Part shown: piece after piece, positions 22,059 through 35,396 of the stretch
Numbering within the stretch: the first letter of the stretch is position 1
Layout of the letters: each line of letters begins with the position of its first letter
From: Epichloe hybrida
Taxonomy: Eukaryota; Ascomycota; Sordariomycetes; Hypocreales; Clavicipitaceae
DNA length: 64,000 bases
Assembly (NCBI GenBank): GCA_019022495.1
Contig: JAFEKR010000009.1
Location: forward strand, 2,232,001-2,296,000
Reading direction: 5' to 3'
Notes under the pieces: generated by a model
Told to the model about the DNA's origin: nothing
What the model saw: the letters and a program-made list of their open reading frames with translations, nothing else
The model's database searches: none
Program-made: the position numbers and the translations under genes

Positions 22059-23283
22059 ATTAGCATTGACCCCGTGATGCGGAAGAAATGAAGAGTTTCT
22101 CCATGTTTTTATACACAATATGTCATCGTGTTCATTATTACGCAATACGATATATCACAGTATGATACTGAAAAGCTGCTCCGGTGCCTAGGTCAATGTG
22201 TGTTTTTTTCCCCAAGCATGCTCCGTACATGACTTCAACATTGCTCAGCCTCTTACAAAGTACCCGGCCAGGTCGAGACGTTGACAGTCTCGCAACAAAA
22301 GGTGAGACAAACACATGAAAAAGAAAGACTGGAAAAAATGCAACCATACCGACATCACGCCGGCAGCTGCGCAAGCTCAGCTCACCTGCTTCCTGGTCTC
22401 TCTCTAGAACTTCTTCTCTTTTTTTTTTTTTTTTTTTTTTCGCTCTCTTTCTCTCTCGTTTATATATTAGCGCGCGTTCTATTTTCTTGCTTTCTTCCTC
22501 AGTACAAGCCCTTTGCGTTCTATACTTGCGAAACAGCGTTTTAGTTACGACTTTCCCTGTGTTCTATCTGCTCCAGTTTCAGGGACCATAGCTCGATCCC
22601 GACGACGTCCAGGATTTACGAACTCGGACGGTGAACACTGCAACGGTGCAACATGCAGTCACGTGGGGTGATTGTTGTATTCATGTTGCAAGAGCGGATT
22701 TTCATATGGAATGGGTGGGATGAAGTGAGAAGGGGACTTCATCTGTACCTCGGTGAGGTTCATGGGAGAGTCTGAGCTATACTTGTCTTGTGTGCGGAAA
22801 TTACTAAGATGCCGTGAACAACTCGCAGTTATGCATCGATGCCTGGTGTTGCGCGGCAAATTGGTCATTGGGAAACCAGGTTAGGAATTGCAGCTCAGGG
22901 TGAGCGTCGTCTATTCTTCTCATCATGTACCCCGTTCTAATGTATGCATGCCGAAGCACAGTCTATGATTACTCCGACCGGGTATTGTAAAGCTGTAAAA
23001 GTAGGAAAGATGAAACATAAATCGCTCTCTCATCTTCCCGGTTGTAGCCCCCTCCTTTCGCCTTTTGATTTTCAAAATTCATGAATGATAAAAAACGCCA
23101 TGCAAAAAAACTGTTTGCAGATTGTATAAACAGAAATGCGTTCTAAACCGCCATGTATCGAAACGCCGGTGCCGCAAGCGAGTGAAAAAAAAAAAACCCC
23201 TCATACTAGACTTGCCGTTCAAGAAGTGCAGAGGTAGGAACAATGAACAATGGATGGGAAGGTGGAGATGAAGGGAGAGAGTT
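22059..23283. other. Intergenic between the convergent permease and Ups2-like genes
   Basis: This 1.2 kb region should hold the 3' ends of two convergent genes. No gene is supported. It contains T22 at 22419-22440 and an A12 run at about 23188-23199. Confidence 0.55.
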
Positions 23284-23844
23284 TTACAGCAACTGGCGTT
23301 GACGAGCCTTCTCTTCGGCGAAAACAATGCGGCTCATCTCCAGAACGCGTTCGAAACCCTCGCGTCCCTTGACGGCGTTTTCTTTGAAGCGCGTCACGAG
23401 GCTGTCTTCGATGCTGTTCTTGATTCGCTGCCAACCGCCGCACAGGGCCGTGATTCGGGCAGACTGGACGAATTGTGTCTGGTTATCACCCATGGGCTTG
23501 TAGATGACCTCCTCCTGGACGTTGACGAGGTTGCTCCAGGTCAGGTTCTGGCTGACCATGGTGACTGTCTTGCTGCTGGGATCGACATAGGATGCCTCAA
23601 AGACATGGCTCACGTCCATGGAGGTGCCCATCAGAGCCTTGATCCAATCCGGCGCAGATTGCTTGCAGGTGATCAGGCGCTCGGTGCGGAGGATGCCCGT
23701 GTTGGGGTCGACGTCGCGGGAGAGTGTGTCGACGGCAAGGACATGCTCCGACTTGTTGTTCCATGGGCCATATTTGCGCCAGTTGGCGGTTGAGACCTCG
23801 TCCCATGAGTAGTCGTACGTGACGGCGTTGGAAAAGACCTTCAT
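23284..23844 (-). CDS. PRELI/MSF1-domain mitochondrial lipid transfer protein, Ups2-like
   Basis: Members of this family work in the mitochondrial intermembrane space with a small Mdm35-type partner and carry phospholipids between the two membranes: phosphatidic acid for Ups1, phosphatidylserine for Ups2. The gene is one uninterrupted 186-residue exon, and the domain fills the whole protein. It starts 'MKVFSNAVTYDYSWDEVSTA', close to the Ups2/Ups3 type of N-terminus, and continues with 'HVLAVDTLSRDVDPNTG', 'LRTERLITCKQSAPDWI' and 'MSQNLTWSNLVNVQEEVIY'-like family blocks. The C-terminal helix 'EDSLVTRFKENAVKGREGFE' matches the family's final helix. The ATG at 23844 is chosen because the family begins right there; the frame is open a little upstream. 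There is no cleavable presequence, as is usual. It lies close to, but outside, the AT-rich repeat block. Confidence 0.92.
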   Translation of the reverse strand: MKVFSNAVTYDYSWDEVSTANWRKYGPWNNKSEHVLAVDTLSRDVDPNTGILRTERLITCKQSAPDWIKALMGTSMDVSHVFEASYVDPSSKTVTMVSQNLTWSNLVNVQEEVIYKPMGDNQTQFVQSARITALCGGWQRIKNSIEDSLVTRFKENAVKGREGFERVLEMSRIVFAEEKARQRQLL

Positions 23845-25123
23845 TGTGGTCGATGGTGGTTTGATGAAACGCTCCGTCGGTGTCGTGTGTCTGTCTCCCA
23901 AGTGTTACGCTCTATGGTGTAGGCAACGAGTTGTCCATGTACATGTATTGTAGTCTTGGCGTGGCCGACGAAAACACACAAAATTTCGGACGCGAATGAG
24001 TCCGACAGGCTCGCGTGGTCGTCTTGAGAGATGGATGGTAGATATGTCGACGTAAAGGAAATGTGAACACTGACGACTCGCTGGAAGGAAATATAAACGC
24101 TCGCGTCCAGGGTGATTGTCAGGCTCTGAAAACTGTACGGATAGTCTCGGAGAAAGCTGGGGACAAGGAGGCGTAAATAAATTTTGCCTGAGGTGCGTGT
24201 GACATGTCTGCGCCGGCCTACTTCGGGAGAAGGGGGCGGCGGCGCCATGCAATTTTCTCTTGTTGCAGTGGGCCCAGTGGCACAGTCGCCTGCCATTCCT
24301 AATCAAGGTGACGCTAAGCCCGATATAGGCGATTTCGTCCGCACCGCGCGATAAAGCACCGGGACCGGGAAACCCACCTCTGCACTCTGATTGGCTCAGT
24401 GTCCAAATGCCCCTGGCGGAGCTGGCTCTGGTGCGACCTCGGGAATGTCACTTTTGCCCTTTTGCCACCAGATGCAGAGCATCTGGATTATGTACGCGCC
24501 GCAATTACCCGGCGCAGCTGTGCCATCACTTGCCGATAGTGCAAGCCAAACCAAAGTTACTGGATTACATTTTGTAGCTTAATAAGTCGTGAATGAAGCT
24601 CGCGTACAACAGAATGGGGGAAACCAATATCCTCAGCCACGGAAATAACGGTGGAGTAAGCACATGTATTGTTCTTTTGGAGGTAAGCAAACAAGAAGAA
24701 GAATTTTATATGGGTCCAAGCAAGGCCACTCCAAGGGTTTTGTTTCGTGTCGATTCAAGGCTTAGTATCGCGTTTGGAAGGATCAACTAGTAATGGCGAA
24801 CAACGAGGCCAATGGACGTGTTGTCGAGTCGGGACTATTGATGTTATCTCGTCAACAAATTTCACGTCTTTCTGCGGCAGTCCTTCAGCTAGACTTAGCT
24901 ACCGAACCTGGAAGACGTGGTCATCATGGATCGCAAGTTCCCGTCTCAGGGACTGATGTTGACATTGACAAACTGATGGTCGATTCATGTAGTTAATTTC
25001 CGTGTAGTCTTCGGAAGGAAACTCTTCAGTATCGCATCTCTATTTTGGCTCCTGGACCCGGAAGCTGGCTAGCATGTCGCGATCAATTAGCACATCTGCA
25101 GCGGTCCTTCGTTTTCTTACAGA

Positions 25124-25200
25124 GTAGAGCGTAGAGCGTAGAGCGTAGAGCGTAGAGCGTAGAGCGTAGAGCGTAGAGCGTAGAGCGTAGAACGTAGAAC
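25124..25200. repeat. 7 bp tandem repeat GTAGAGC, 11 units
   Basis: Eleven head-to-tail 7 bp units; the last two vary to GTAGAAC. The minus strand reads as a heptapeptide-like run in every frame because 7 is not a multiple of 3, so it is not coding. It is not a CRISPR array, as there are no spacers. Confidence 0.95.
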
Positions 25201-26552
25201 GTCATTGACGGATTCCCCTCGAGCTTGACCAAAGTAGAACAGTAAACCGATTGGAGACATTCCAAAAAAAAAAGAGTAAAGGAAAGAAAATGAAGATATC
25301 GACAGAGTGTCCTTCGCAGTTCGAGGACTCCATATGATTGATTCTCGGGGTTGACTCCAGCCATTCATGAGGTCTCGTATAGTTGTTGACTTGGCTCCAG
25401 TCCGACAGCCATTAGTACATCTGAATGCACGGCATGCTTCCGACATTTGAAAATGTTGTACTTCATTACGTTGTATTCCCCCTAGCAACGATTCAGTAAA
25501 CTTCGCTCAACATGCTCAGGACGTAGCATCCTCAAACGGCAACTGTCGCCCGGGATAATGTCGTAAAGTCCAGAACCTGCTTTCGTAGTCTGCCCGTTCG
25601 CTCCCTCGCGTAGCGAGATCGCTGATACTGCGAAATGTGCGCTTGCCACTGCAGGAGCCAGTGAGCGGACTGGAATATAAAAGGCAATCGTCATTCACCC
25701 TAAACGAAGGGAAGGAGCGACGTCCAGAAGTCTTTGACATAAAACCGTCTCCCTCAAACGCATCTTCTCTTCTCCTCTTCTTCTTTTTCTTCTCCTTTTC
25801 TTTCTCATGCTCCTGGCGCCCGAGTGCGTTCTGAAAAAAAAAATGGCAATCATCTTATACGTCTCTGATCGTTACCCTTTTTTCCATCTTTGAACAACCT
25901 GGTTCGCTCTGGGGGAGCCATTCCTAGGGACTCAGCAGTCGATGAAGACACTCTTGTGACTTCCAGGAAGCAAACTTCCTGACGCATGATGGTCATCATT
26001 GTCCCTAGCCGTGGCCTAATACATACAGATGAGATGTTCAGTTCTCTTCTTGTCCCCAGCTAGGCCAAGATCAAATCCCAATCGCGAGTCTGAAGACGAT
26101 ACTGGCGGGCATCGTCATATGCTCATGTGCCTTTGTCAGTCAGATATTCACCTTGACCGTGAATAAGCTTGCGATACATTTTTTATGAATGTGATGTTTG
26201 CGATTTGTCTCCGGTTTTGTGACGTCGAGCTCAGTCTTGTGATCATCATTGCCCATGAAACGTTGTGCTCGGTTATCCATTGTCCCAGTCTCGAAGCACA
26301 TTGAACAAATTTGTCTCAGCGTCAAGTGAAATTTGTAGTATATATTTCCATGCTGCAAGTCCTTGTGGTGTCGCGATGGATGTATGCAGTTCATGAGAAC
26401 AAAGTGACAAGTCACTGCAAAAGCTTTTTTATAGTAAAAATCTCGGGAAGAAAATTGGGTTTTAGACTTTGCAAAAGTTAGCACGGCCAAAGCTTGCGCC
26501 GATTAGGGTTCCATGTCGGCAGCTGCTGTCACGTGTAAAAAGGGGATTGACG

Positions 26553-26577
26553 GGTGGGGGCAGGTGCGAGGCACCTG
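26553..26577. repeat. GC-rich palindrome at the edge of the AT-rich block; possible transposon terminus
   Basis: CAGGTGC-GAG-GCACCTG (26561-26577) is a perfect 7 bp inverted repeat with a 3 bp loop, preceded by GGTGGGGG. The 16-mer at 26553-26568 recurs at 59966-59981 with two transition differences of RIP type. This suggests a shared repeat family, perhaps the terminus of a DNA transposon. No target duplication or partner terminus was found. Confidence 0.4.
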
Positions 26578-26639
26578 GCCCACCTAGCACAAAAACCCCA
26601 CTAGCAGATTTTTTTGACAGGGCTTCTTTTCTCCCGGAT

Positions 26640-29600
26640 CATGACCTCTAGAATTCAATTTAAGTTAATTAAATCATTAGAAGCTTCGTTCCTATTAGAT
26701 ACTAATCTTAGTAACCACGCTAGGAGACTATAATTAAAAGCTTTCCTAAGCTTCCTATAGTTAAGTTATTATCTTTACATTATTATTATTATTATTAGAC
26801 TAGGGTAGTCTATTTACTTACTTTACTTATCTCTTAACCCTTACTTAAGTCTATAGAAATCCTTACTTTACCCTTTAATATTCCCTATTATCTCTCTTAT
26901 CCTTACTTATAACTATTAAACCTCTATATTTCTATAATTAGTATTATTATTAATTTAGAGTTATAGGAGTTAAAATCCCTATAGAATTCGTAAATAGTAA
27001 AAGTGTATAATTATAACTTAGAATTAATAAAATCATTATCTCTAGGAAGTGTCCTAGTAGGAGAAGAAAACTTCCCTCTTACTAGACTAGGAGACTAAGC
27101 TATAATCTAACTAGCTTATTTCTTCTAGTAACTTACTACCTTATTAGAATTAAAGCTACTTATACTAGAAACTAAAAAAACTATATTTAAAATACTTACT
27201 TATTAGACTATAATAAAGCTATATAAGTTACCTTTATCTTAAGATATTAGGACCTTTAATAGGTTTATATTAGTAAGATAATAGTTAAGTTATCTATAGT
27301 AGACTTTTAAGACTATTAATAAAGGTAAGGATATTAACCTAAATACCTTTATCTAAGCTATTAATATAGCCTTAGGTAATAAGGTAATTACTTTTATTAA
27401 TAGCTTAAAGTAATTAAGGCTTATAGTCTTAAGGGCTAAGAATAGTATAGTAATTACTACTAATTTAGCTACTCTCTAATAGTTACTATAAGAGCAATAC
27501 TCTCTTAATATTATTAATAAAGAAGTAAAAACTAGTACTAATATAGAACTTTAATAAGGTAAGAGTAAGGCCCTTATTACCTATTACTCTTATATTTTAA
27601 ATATGCTTTATTATACTAGAGAAAGGGATAAACTAATTACTTCTAATTATCCCCTTACTTTAATTAAGAGTTATACTCTCTATAACTTTATCTAGTGGTT
27701 TATTTAAGGATTATATAATAAATTACTAATATAGGAAGTAATTAGCTAGAATATATTAGCTACTAATAGCCTTAGAGAAGCCTAAGAATATATTAAGTAA
27801 GCTACTACTATTTTAGAGGTAAAGGCTAATCTTATAAAGATAACTATATAAGATATAAAGATTACCCTAATAAAGAAATTTATTAAACTTTAAAGTAAAT
27901 ACTTTACTAATAAAGTATTATCTTAAGTATATAAACTACCCCTAGGGTTTATAAAAGTATTAGAAAAATAAAGATAATAGTTTACTTTAGTTAATGCTCT
28001 AATTACCTAGCTTTAGCCTATAATATTATACCTAGGTCTATTAGGAATATATAGTTTTACTAACCCTTAGTAATTTAGTAAGTATTATCCTATACCTTAA
28101 GTAATTAATTAAACACTAACTCTAGCTACTTACCCTTAGAATTATCCTTAGATATAGAATAAAAGTAATATTAACTTAGGGAATAAAGCTTTAGTAAACC
28201 TATAAGCTAGCGCTAACTAATCTATCCCTAGAACTTAATAAGTAACCTTTCCCCCTTAGTATTAGAATAATAGTACTAGTATATATTAACCTTTATAAAA
28301 TATACCTATAATAACCTAAGGTACTAGTTAAAGAGAAAGAGCACTTAAACTAAGACTAGTAACTAAATTAAGGAATTAGTATATTAATAAAACCACACTA
28401 TTACCCTATAGGGGTGCTTACTTTAAGTGTAAAGTTACTAAATATTATACTATAAACTATACTATAACTAGAAATAATTTATTATAATAATAGGAATCCT
28501 TATAGTTAAAATTAATAATACTTCCCTCTTATAATAACTAGTTATAAGTACCTAGATAAATCTATACTTAGTTAGCTTAGGTATACTTAAATAGTAATAA
28601 ATATAAGGATATAGTAGTATCTAGGATTATTAAAGAGATTATAGGTAAATTATTAGTTAGGGTTTAATATACTTTAATTAAACTAAGTACTATTAAAAAC
28701 TTACCTAACCTTATAGAGAACCCCTAGCTTATTTAGCTTAAATAAAATCCTATAGCTACTATAAGCTTATAGAAAATTAGGGCTTACTATACTAATATAA
28801 AGGTATAAGTAAAGGATATTACTAATAAGAAAAAAGGTAAAGCTAGAGTTTTAAGACCCCTTATTAAGAGCCTTAAAAAAGCTAATATAAAAACCCTTAA
28901 GTCTATTACTTAAGGTACTCTATAGGTTATAATATTAGTATTAGAGGCTATATTACTATTAAAAAAATAAAAGGGAATGCCCCTTAGTAAGATATTAGAA
29001 AGTCTAACTCTAACTCCTAAGGCTATGCTATTAGTAAGAGAAAAGGTAATTAGGTAAAATATAAGGGTATTAAGTAAGATTTAGGGATATAAGAGTCTAG
29101 GTCCTATTAACTAGAAGGCCCTAGTAAATTATATCTTAGTCCTAATTTTACTAATAGATTTATAGTAAATTAGCCTAGAAATATCTAAGTAGTTTTAAAA
29201 GCTATTATTAAGGGTAATAGCCCTAAGGAAGCAAATAAAGAAAAAAGTAGCTTTCTTACTTAATATAAGCTTAGTTTAGGCTATGTCTAGTAAGGGTTAG
29301 AAAAGTCCTATAGCTAATAATTATAATACTAAGTTACTTTAAGAGTATTAATTAGGTACTAAGTTATTTAGGATTACTATCTAAGCTTATATAGGATTTT
29401 AGAAGGAATAGGTATTTAATATTAAACTAGGATAAGCAGTGGCTAATTAGGGAGCTAAGATTAATATTATATCTTAGGCGTTTATACTATAGGAAAACAT
29501 ACTAGTCTATGATTTAGGATCTATTAGTTTCTAAGGGCTATAAATAATTAATACTAATAGATAAGAGAACATAGTTACCTATTTTATGTTAATAAAAGTG

Positions 29601-32600
29601 TTATGCTATAGTATCATATAGTTAGTTTAGGTAGTAATTACCCTAGACTATTAGCCTAAGAACTAGACTATTAGCCTAAGAACTAGACTATTTTAATTCT
29701 AGGTTTACCCTAGCTTTATAATATAGGTGTAAGGTTTAATATTAGGAACTCTAAGCTTATAATTAGAGTTAAGAAGTGTAAAGATAAAGTTATTTCTATT
29801 AAGGGACCTTTAGTAACTCTATCTAATTAATAGAAAGTAATGCTTTGTCTAGCTAAGCCTATAATCCTAGAGAAGTACATAGGTTAGGATAATATAAACT
29901 TGTCCCTAGATAATGCCTTATTAGGATCTAAGGATAAGGAGAAGGATAATTTAGATAAGTTAGAAAACTAAGTTACTTACTATAACCTAGTTAAGTTAAA
30001 AAACTAAATCTAATAGCCTAGAATAGATATAGGAGTAAGTAACTTAGTAAGCTCCCTTTTGTTTATTTCTAGGTTAAGCCCTTAGTGTGGTTTTCTAGCT
30101 ATATACCTTAGATTACCTATCCTGTTTTAGTGTAAATGAATTTTTAGCTTATAAATTAACTTAGTCTTTATATATTCCTATTAGAAGTAAATTTGCTTAG
30201 AGGGAGAGAACATACTATAGAATTAAGGGTTAATAATAATAATAGGAAAATGTTTTAATAGATAAAGGATAATTAGCTAGGGCTAGTTACTCTAGATTCT
30301 CTGTTATTTCTGTTTCTAACTAAGTAAAGAGTATAAAGGAGAGAAACTAACTAGAAAACCCTAATTAAAATAGTGTTATTATAGTTTAAGGGTTATAGAG
30401 TAACCTTAGGCCCCCTTATCCTAAAGTCTATAGTAAAGGAAGTTATATAAATGTTTTATATATATAGAGACCTAAATGCCTTATTAATTGCTAATATCCC
30501 TATTATAGACCTTTATATACACGTACCTTAGTTAAAAGAAAATGTAAAGCCTTAGGCATAATCCCTAAAGTAAAAATAGTTAGAGTCTTAGAAGTATTAG
30601 TTAAATTAGTTAGTAACTAAAGGAATTAAGTTAGGGATGTATAAGTATACTATAGCTACTAATAGAAAGATATCTAACTAGTGTGTAAAACCTATACTAG
30701 TACTAAAGGATAAGTTAGACCTATAGGCTAAGTAATAACTTACTATTAATTATTCTTATGTTAAGGAGAATATACTAGGTAGCTAGTTACCCTTACTAGC
30801 TAAAATTCATAATTAACTATTTAATCCTTAGATTAATTTTTACTATGTGTTTAACCTTAAGCATGTATACTAGTTAATACCTATAGCATTAGAGTTAAGG
30901 CATGTATTTGCCTTTAATATCCCTAGGTTTAGTTAGTTATAACTATCTTATATACCCTAAGGTTCTTAATTAGCTAGGTTTATAATAACTAAAGTAATAA
31001 GGATTATACTTAGTTTAATCCTATTACCTTACCCTAAACCCTCTCTTACTACCCCTTAACTCTTAGGTAATCTAAGTGTATTAGCTATATATATAGATAA
31101 TATCTTCTATAAATATACTTTATTTAAGGAGTAGTAGTCTTTTATTAAGGACTATTTACTACCTAAGCTACTTTAAACCTTACTAAAACTAAGCTTTAAA
31201 AAGGTTTCTCTAGGAATGAATTTAACTATTATAGTTAGTTAGGTTTATAAGGCAAGTAAGAAGATATATATTAAACCTAACTAAGCTATAAAGCTAAGGG
31301 ATTAGCTTACACCTATAAGCTAATCTAGCGTGTGTTTATTCTTAGGAGCTATTAGACCTTACTAATAATAGATTAAGAACTATACTAAGATTACTTAACC
31401 TCTTAATTAACTTACTAGGGATATAAGCTAGTAATAGGGAGATTTAGAGGCTTTATCTTTCTTTATATTAAGGGAGAAAGCTACTACTATTCTAAGTATA
31501 TATAAGTACGTGTTTAACTTACTAACTTAACTATACTTTAATACTAGTGGATTTAGTAAAGGGTACGTAATATTATAAGTCTAAGATAAAGTCCCCTATC
31601 CTATTTTATATAATTTATTTCTTTTTACTAAGATATAATAAAACTATAGCACTTATAAGTAAGAGCTTTATACTATTATTAAGTTTTATTAGAAGTATAA
31701 GTACTTTTTTAAGTTAAGAATAAAATTAACTATCTTTATAGATTATAAACCACTTACTATATTTATAATTACTACTAGTTATAAGGGTATTTATACTAGA
31801 TAGGTTACTAAGCTAAGGCTATTAAACATTAAGATTTATTTTATCTAAGGAAAATAGAATACTACTACTAATAAGTTATCTTACACTATATTTCTATTAG
31901 ATAATTATATAAATAATTTAACTAAGTTTAGGTTAAGAGATATAGTTTAAAACTAGTGGATTTAGAAAGATAAAGTTAAAGAATATAAGGAAATATTAAA
32001 GACTCTAAAAGCTACTAAGATTTAGAAGGAGTTTAATCTTAAGGGGTTAAGCTAGAATATAAGATAGCTAGAGGTATTACCTAGAGTTAAATTACTATAA
32101 AGGAAATACCTAGAGAAGCTATAGTATAAAGAAATTATAAGGTTTCTTATTACTAGGAAGTGTTATAAGGGAGATTATAACTATTATACTATTAGAAAAA
32201 TAGTTATAAAAGTGTAATAGTATAAACTTAAGAATAGGGTTCTTTAGTTTAAAGGAAGGTATAATAGATAATATTACTTAGTAAGAGAAAAAGTAGTAAG
32301 TACCTTATAAGAGGCTTATAATAAATCTAGATATTTTAGAGCAAACCTAACCTAGTAATAGTTAACTTAATTAGTGTTTTAGCCTAGGATAGGTAATAAT
32401 ATTATTAACTATATTCTAGGGTATATACTATATGCCTAATATACTACTTAAAAGAAAAAGGCACTAAATTAACTAGTAGTAGTAAATAAACTATTCTAAG
32501 TAATAAGGATAGACTATATTAGACTATTTCTAAAATTAGAGTAAAAGATCTAGTATATACTTATTATAGTTAATTATTTCTCTTAGTTTATATAGTTATT

Positions 32601-33490
32601 CCCCTATAAGTTAACTAGTGCTATAAAGGTAATAAACTATCTATAAGCTTAGATAAATAGGTTATTACTTACTCTAGAGGGTTTTTACACTAATCCTAGG
32701 CTAGTATTTAGGTTAGTAAAGTTATTAGTGTTTTTAAAGAGAAAGGGAGTAAACTTAATAAATACTCTAAGATAGTCTTATAAGAGTATTAGACTAGTAA
32801 AGGTATTAAATTAAATCTTATAGGGCATATTAAATAAGATAATATCTAATATAAAGAACTAGGATCTTTAACTTCCTAATATAGTAAAAATATTAAATTA
32901 CTAATATATTAAATCCATAGGGTATACTCCTATAAAGGTGCTATATAGATTAGTATAAAACTTAGGAATAGGGCTAGAAGCCTTATTAACCTAAAGTTTA
33001 GCTAGTTAAAGTAATAATTTTTATAAGAATTTAGTGTGGTTACTAGAGAAGTCCTTAGAAGAAGATATAGTAATGTATTTTATAAGGAATATTAAATCTT
33101 ATTATATAGTAATAAAGGCTAATAAGAGGTTAAGGGCTATTACTTATAGAGAATGCTATAAATAATAAAGAGTTAAACTATTTAAACTAGGTAAGATAGT
33201 AATAGTAATTACTAAGGGGAAGCCCCTAAAGCTATAATTATAGTAGTAAGGACTATTTTAAATTAAAACTTAGACTAGGTATACTTCCTATTAACTTATT
33301 AACCTAGATAAATTAAGAGTAAGGGGAGGGTATAGCTTAGACTTCTATAAGAATACTTTAAAGGCCTATATCCCTTAAACTAGTTATTTAAAGACTTTAT
33401 AGGATTAACTATTATTAGGGAGAATAAAATTATAGAGATAAAATTAAGGGAGACCCTTAAGATATAGAGAAATATATAATTTATATAGTG
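26640..33490 (+). mobile_element. RIP-mutated Ty3/gypsy retrotransposon, gag-pol order on + strand
   Basis: All frames are broken by TAA/TAG stops and CA/TG dinucleotides are nearly absent, the expected result of heavy RIP. Reading through the stops, the plus strand shows the order of a Ty3/gypsy element. There is a CCHC-knuckle-like stretch at about 28415-28470. A reverse transcriptase lies at about 30640-31300, including a YIDN-type catalytic box near 31090 where YxDD is expected. RNase H lies at about 31450-31900 and integrase at about 32090-33000, with a recognisable DYIRLF...IVNYFS stretch near 32510-32580. It ends near an A-rich/GA-rich run (about 33508-33550). I could not identify paired LTRs, so both ends are approximate. 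The left end coincides with the sharp composition boundary. Confidence 0.75.
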
Positions 33491-34924
33491 AGAATCAGAG
33501 GTTTAATAAAAAAAAAAAGAGAGAGAGAGAGAGAAAAGGAAAGAAAAAAAAGGTATATAATTAGTAGTTAATTAAGAGGTAAGAAAAGGTAAGCTAAGAG
33601 TGAGCTTAGAGTGAGAATTAAAGAAGACTATATACTTTCCCCCTTTTTCTCTTATATTCTAGTACTTTTTACCCTTTTTCTTAATTACTAAAGGAAAACC
33701 CTATTACTATTCTAAGTTTAACCCTAATAAATTTTATTAGGTTTTATGTAAAGGTTAAAGACCTCTTCCCTCTTACTTTACTATAATCACGCTATACCTT
33801 TATATTTTTATCTAAAACCGTTTACTATTAAATTTCCTCTTAGTATAGCTCCTATAACTATAAGTCTAGGAAAAGCTTCTAGTCTTACTAAATAAATAGT
33901 TACTTTACTAGTAGCTAGAGAAATATACTAAGTAAGTATTAAGTAAAAGGACTTAGACTTATTTAAAGACTTATATTATATATAAGACCTTAAGGAGCTA
34001 GCTTTTACTTATACTATTTAAAAAGAAGGAATATAAGGATAAAGAAGTAATAAGGTAAAGGGGGTAACCCTTAAGCTAAATAAATAACTTCTAGTTATTA
34101 AGAATAAGGGTAAAGTGCTAGTAAAAATAGTAAATAAGTTATAGGGAGAAGACTTATTTAAGAATAAAAACCTTTAACCTAGGAAATAGTATATATTTAG
34201 CCTAGTAAATAAGTACCTAAGGCTATATAATCTTAAGAAAATAGTAATAATTATAATAGTAACTATATATAATTTATTACTTATAGGAGTTAAAGGTAAA
34301 GGGGTAAATACTATAATTAAGAGCCCTAGATAAATCTTTATAAGATACCTCTTAGATATAATATACCTTATAGCTATATAAGCACTAGGTATAAACTAAA
34401 GAGAGAACTTCCTTTAGGATAATAACTATATAATAGAAATATTCTTTAACCTAGTAATAGGGAATTATATAAAGCCTTCTCTAGTAATCCTTTACTAAGA
34501 ACTACTAGTAAAAGGGAATCTAAAAGTAATAAAAGGTTTACTTTTACTAGTAGCTAATTAAACTTTAAAGAATTAAATAACTAGAGAGTTAAGGAAATTA
34601 AAGTTTAAGTAAAAGTTACTTACTAAATAAGGAAACCTAACCTTTAATAACCTATTAACTTAGTATACTAAGATATATAATTAATTAAAGAGAGGTAATG
34701 CTATTAAGCTATTATATACTTAAAAGATTTTAATAGTTAAGATAGTAAACTATCCTAGATTAGTAAGAGAGGTTAGTAAGATAAACTAGCTTACCCCTTA
34801 TACTAAAGCTACTCCTAGAGTTTACTTCTATGTATTCTCTCTTATATTTACCCTTAAGTTTCCTATATTTATTCTTAAGATAGTAAGAAGGTTTATTAAG
34901 GTATACTTAATAAATATTTTCTAT
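33491..34924. repeat. Decayed AT-rich repeat of unknown type
   Basis: About 1.4 kb of RIP-like sequence with no recognisable domain. It starts with an A-run and a GA microsatellite (about 33508-33550). Some plus-strand stretches read like degraded coding sequence, but there is no motif I can assign. It may be the 3' part of the left gypsy element or another repeat. Confidence 0.45.
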
Positions 34925-35396
34925 TGTGTGCCGTGATACGCGCGCCCATAAACGCGCGTATTCGCGATGACAAGCACAAGGGATACAGGGGATCGCAGGG
35001 ATAAATAACATAACAAGGGATAACGATATTAGTCATCTAGGCAAAGGGACTATTTGATCTATAAAGAGATTACCTATAGCTAGATTCTTTTGAGGTTCTT
35101 TATGCACGCCTAACTTTAGATTTTTAACTTAAATGCCTAGCGCTACTATAGCCACTATTATGTTTACCTTAATAAGATAAATTAATAAGATTATTTCCCT
35201 AACTTAACTAAAAAGTTACTTCTAATCTAATAGACTATTTAATCTGAATTATCTCTATCCGTAAAGACTAATTTAGCTGTTATTATAATCACTGCTATTA
35301 AGTTAATTAACCCTTCTAATGTGAGCAGACGTCACCGCTACCTACGACCGTGGGCTAGCATTGTGTCTTTTGGGGTGTTGTTTTCCGCTTGACAAA
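34925..35396. repeat. LTR-like segment with little RIP at its ends (possible solo LTR)
   Basis: About 470 bp whose ends keep CG and CA/TG dinucleotides (TGCCGTGATACGCGCGCCC at the left; GACGTCACCGCTACC and CCGCTTGACA at the right) while the middle is TpA-rich. It starts TGTG and ends close to TGACA. CTAT occurs on both sides (34921-34924 and 35397-35400), which is only weak support for a target duplication. It does not match the 270 bp gypsy LTR described here. Confidence 0.4.

Larger units (their letters stand above)
23845..26639. other. Gene-poor edge between the last gene and the AT-rich block
   Basis: About 2.8 kb of ordinary base composition with no supported gene; the longest ORFs are about 115-150 codons and have no motif. 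The first few hundred bases are the promoter of the Ups2-like gene. It contains an 11-unit 7 bp tandem repeat (25124-25200) and a strong 17 bp palindrome (26561-26577) close to the abrupt change to AT-rich DNA at about 26640. Confidence 0.55.

Noticed and set aside
25124..25200. Possible CRISPR-like array
   Set aside because: The 7 bp units are contiguous with no spacers and the genome is eukaryotic; it is a plain tandem repeat.
26140..26490. 116-codon minus-strand open frame near the AT-rich border
   Set aside because: No motif and no splice context, and it does not begin with a clear ATG at its stated edge. It could be a small gene, but nothing in the sequence supports it.
1..26640. tRNA or rRNA genes
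   Set aside because: I looked for GGTTCRAAYCC-type B-box motifs and rRNA-like blocks and found none with a foldable tRNA around them; a covariance search would be needed to be certain.
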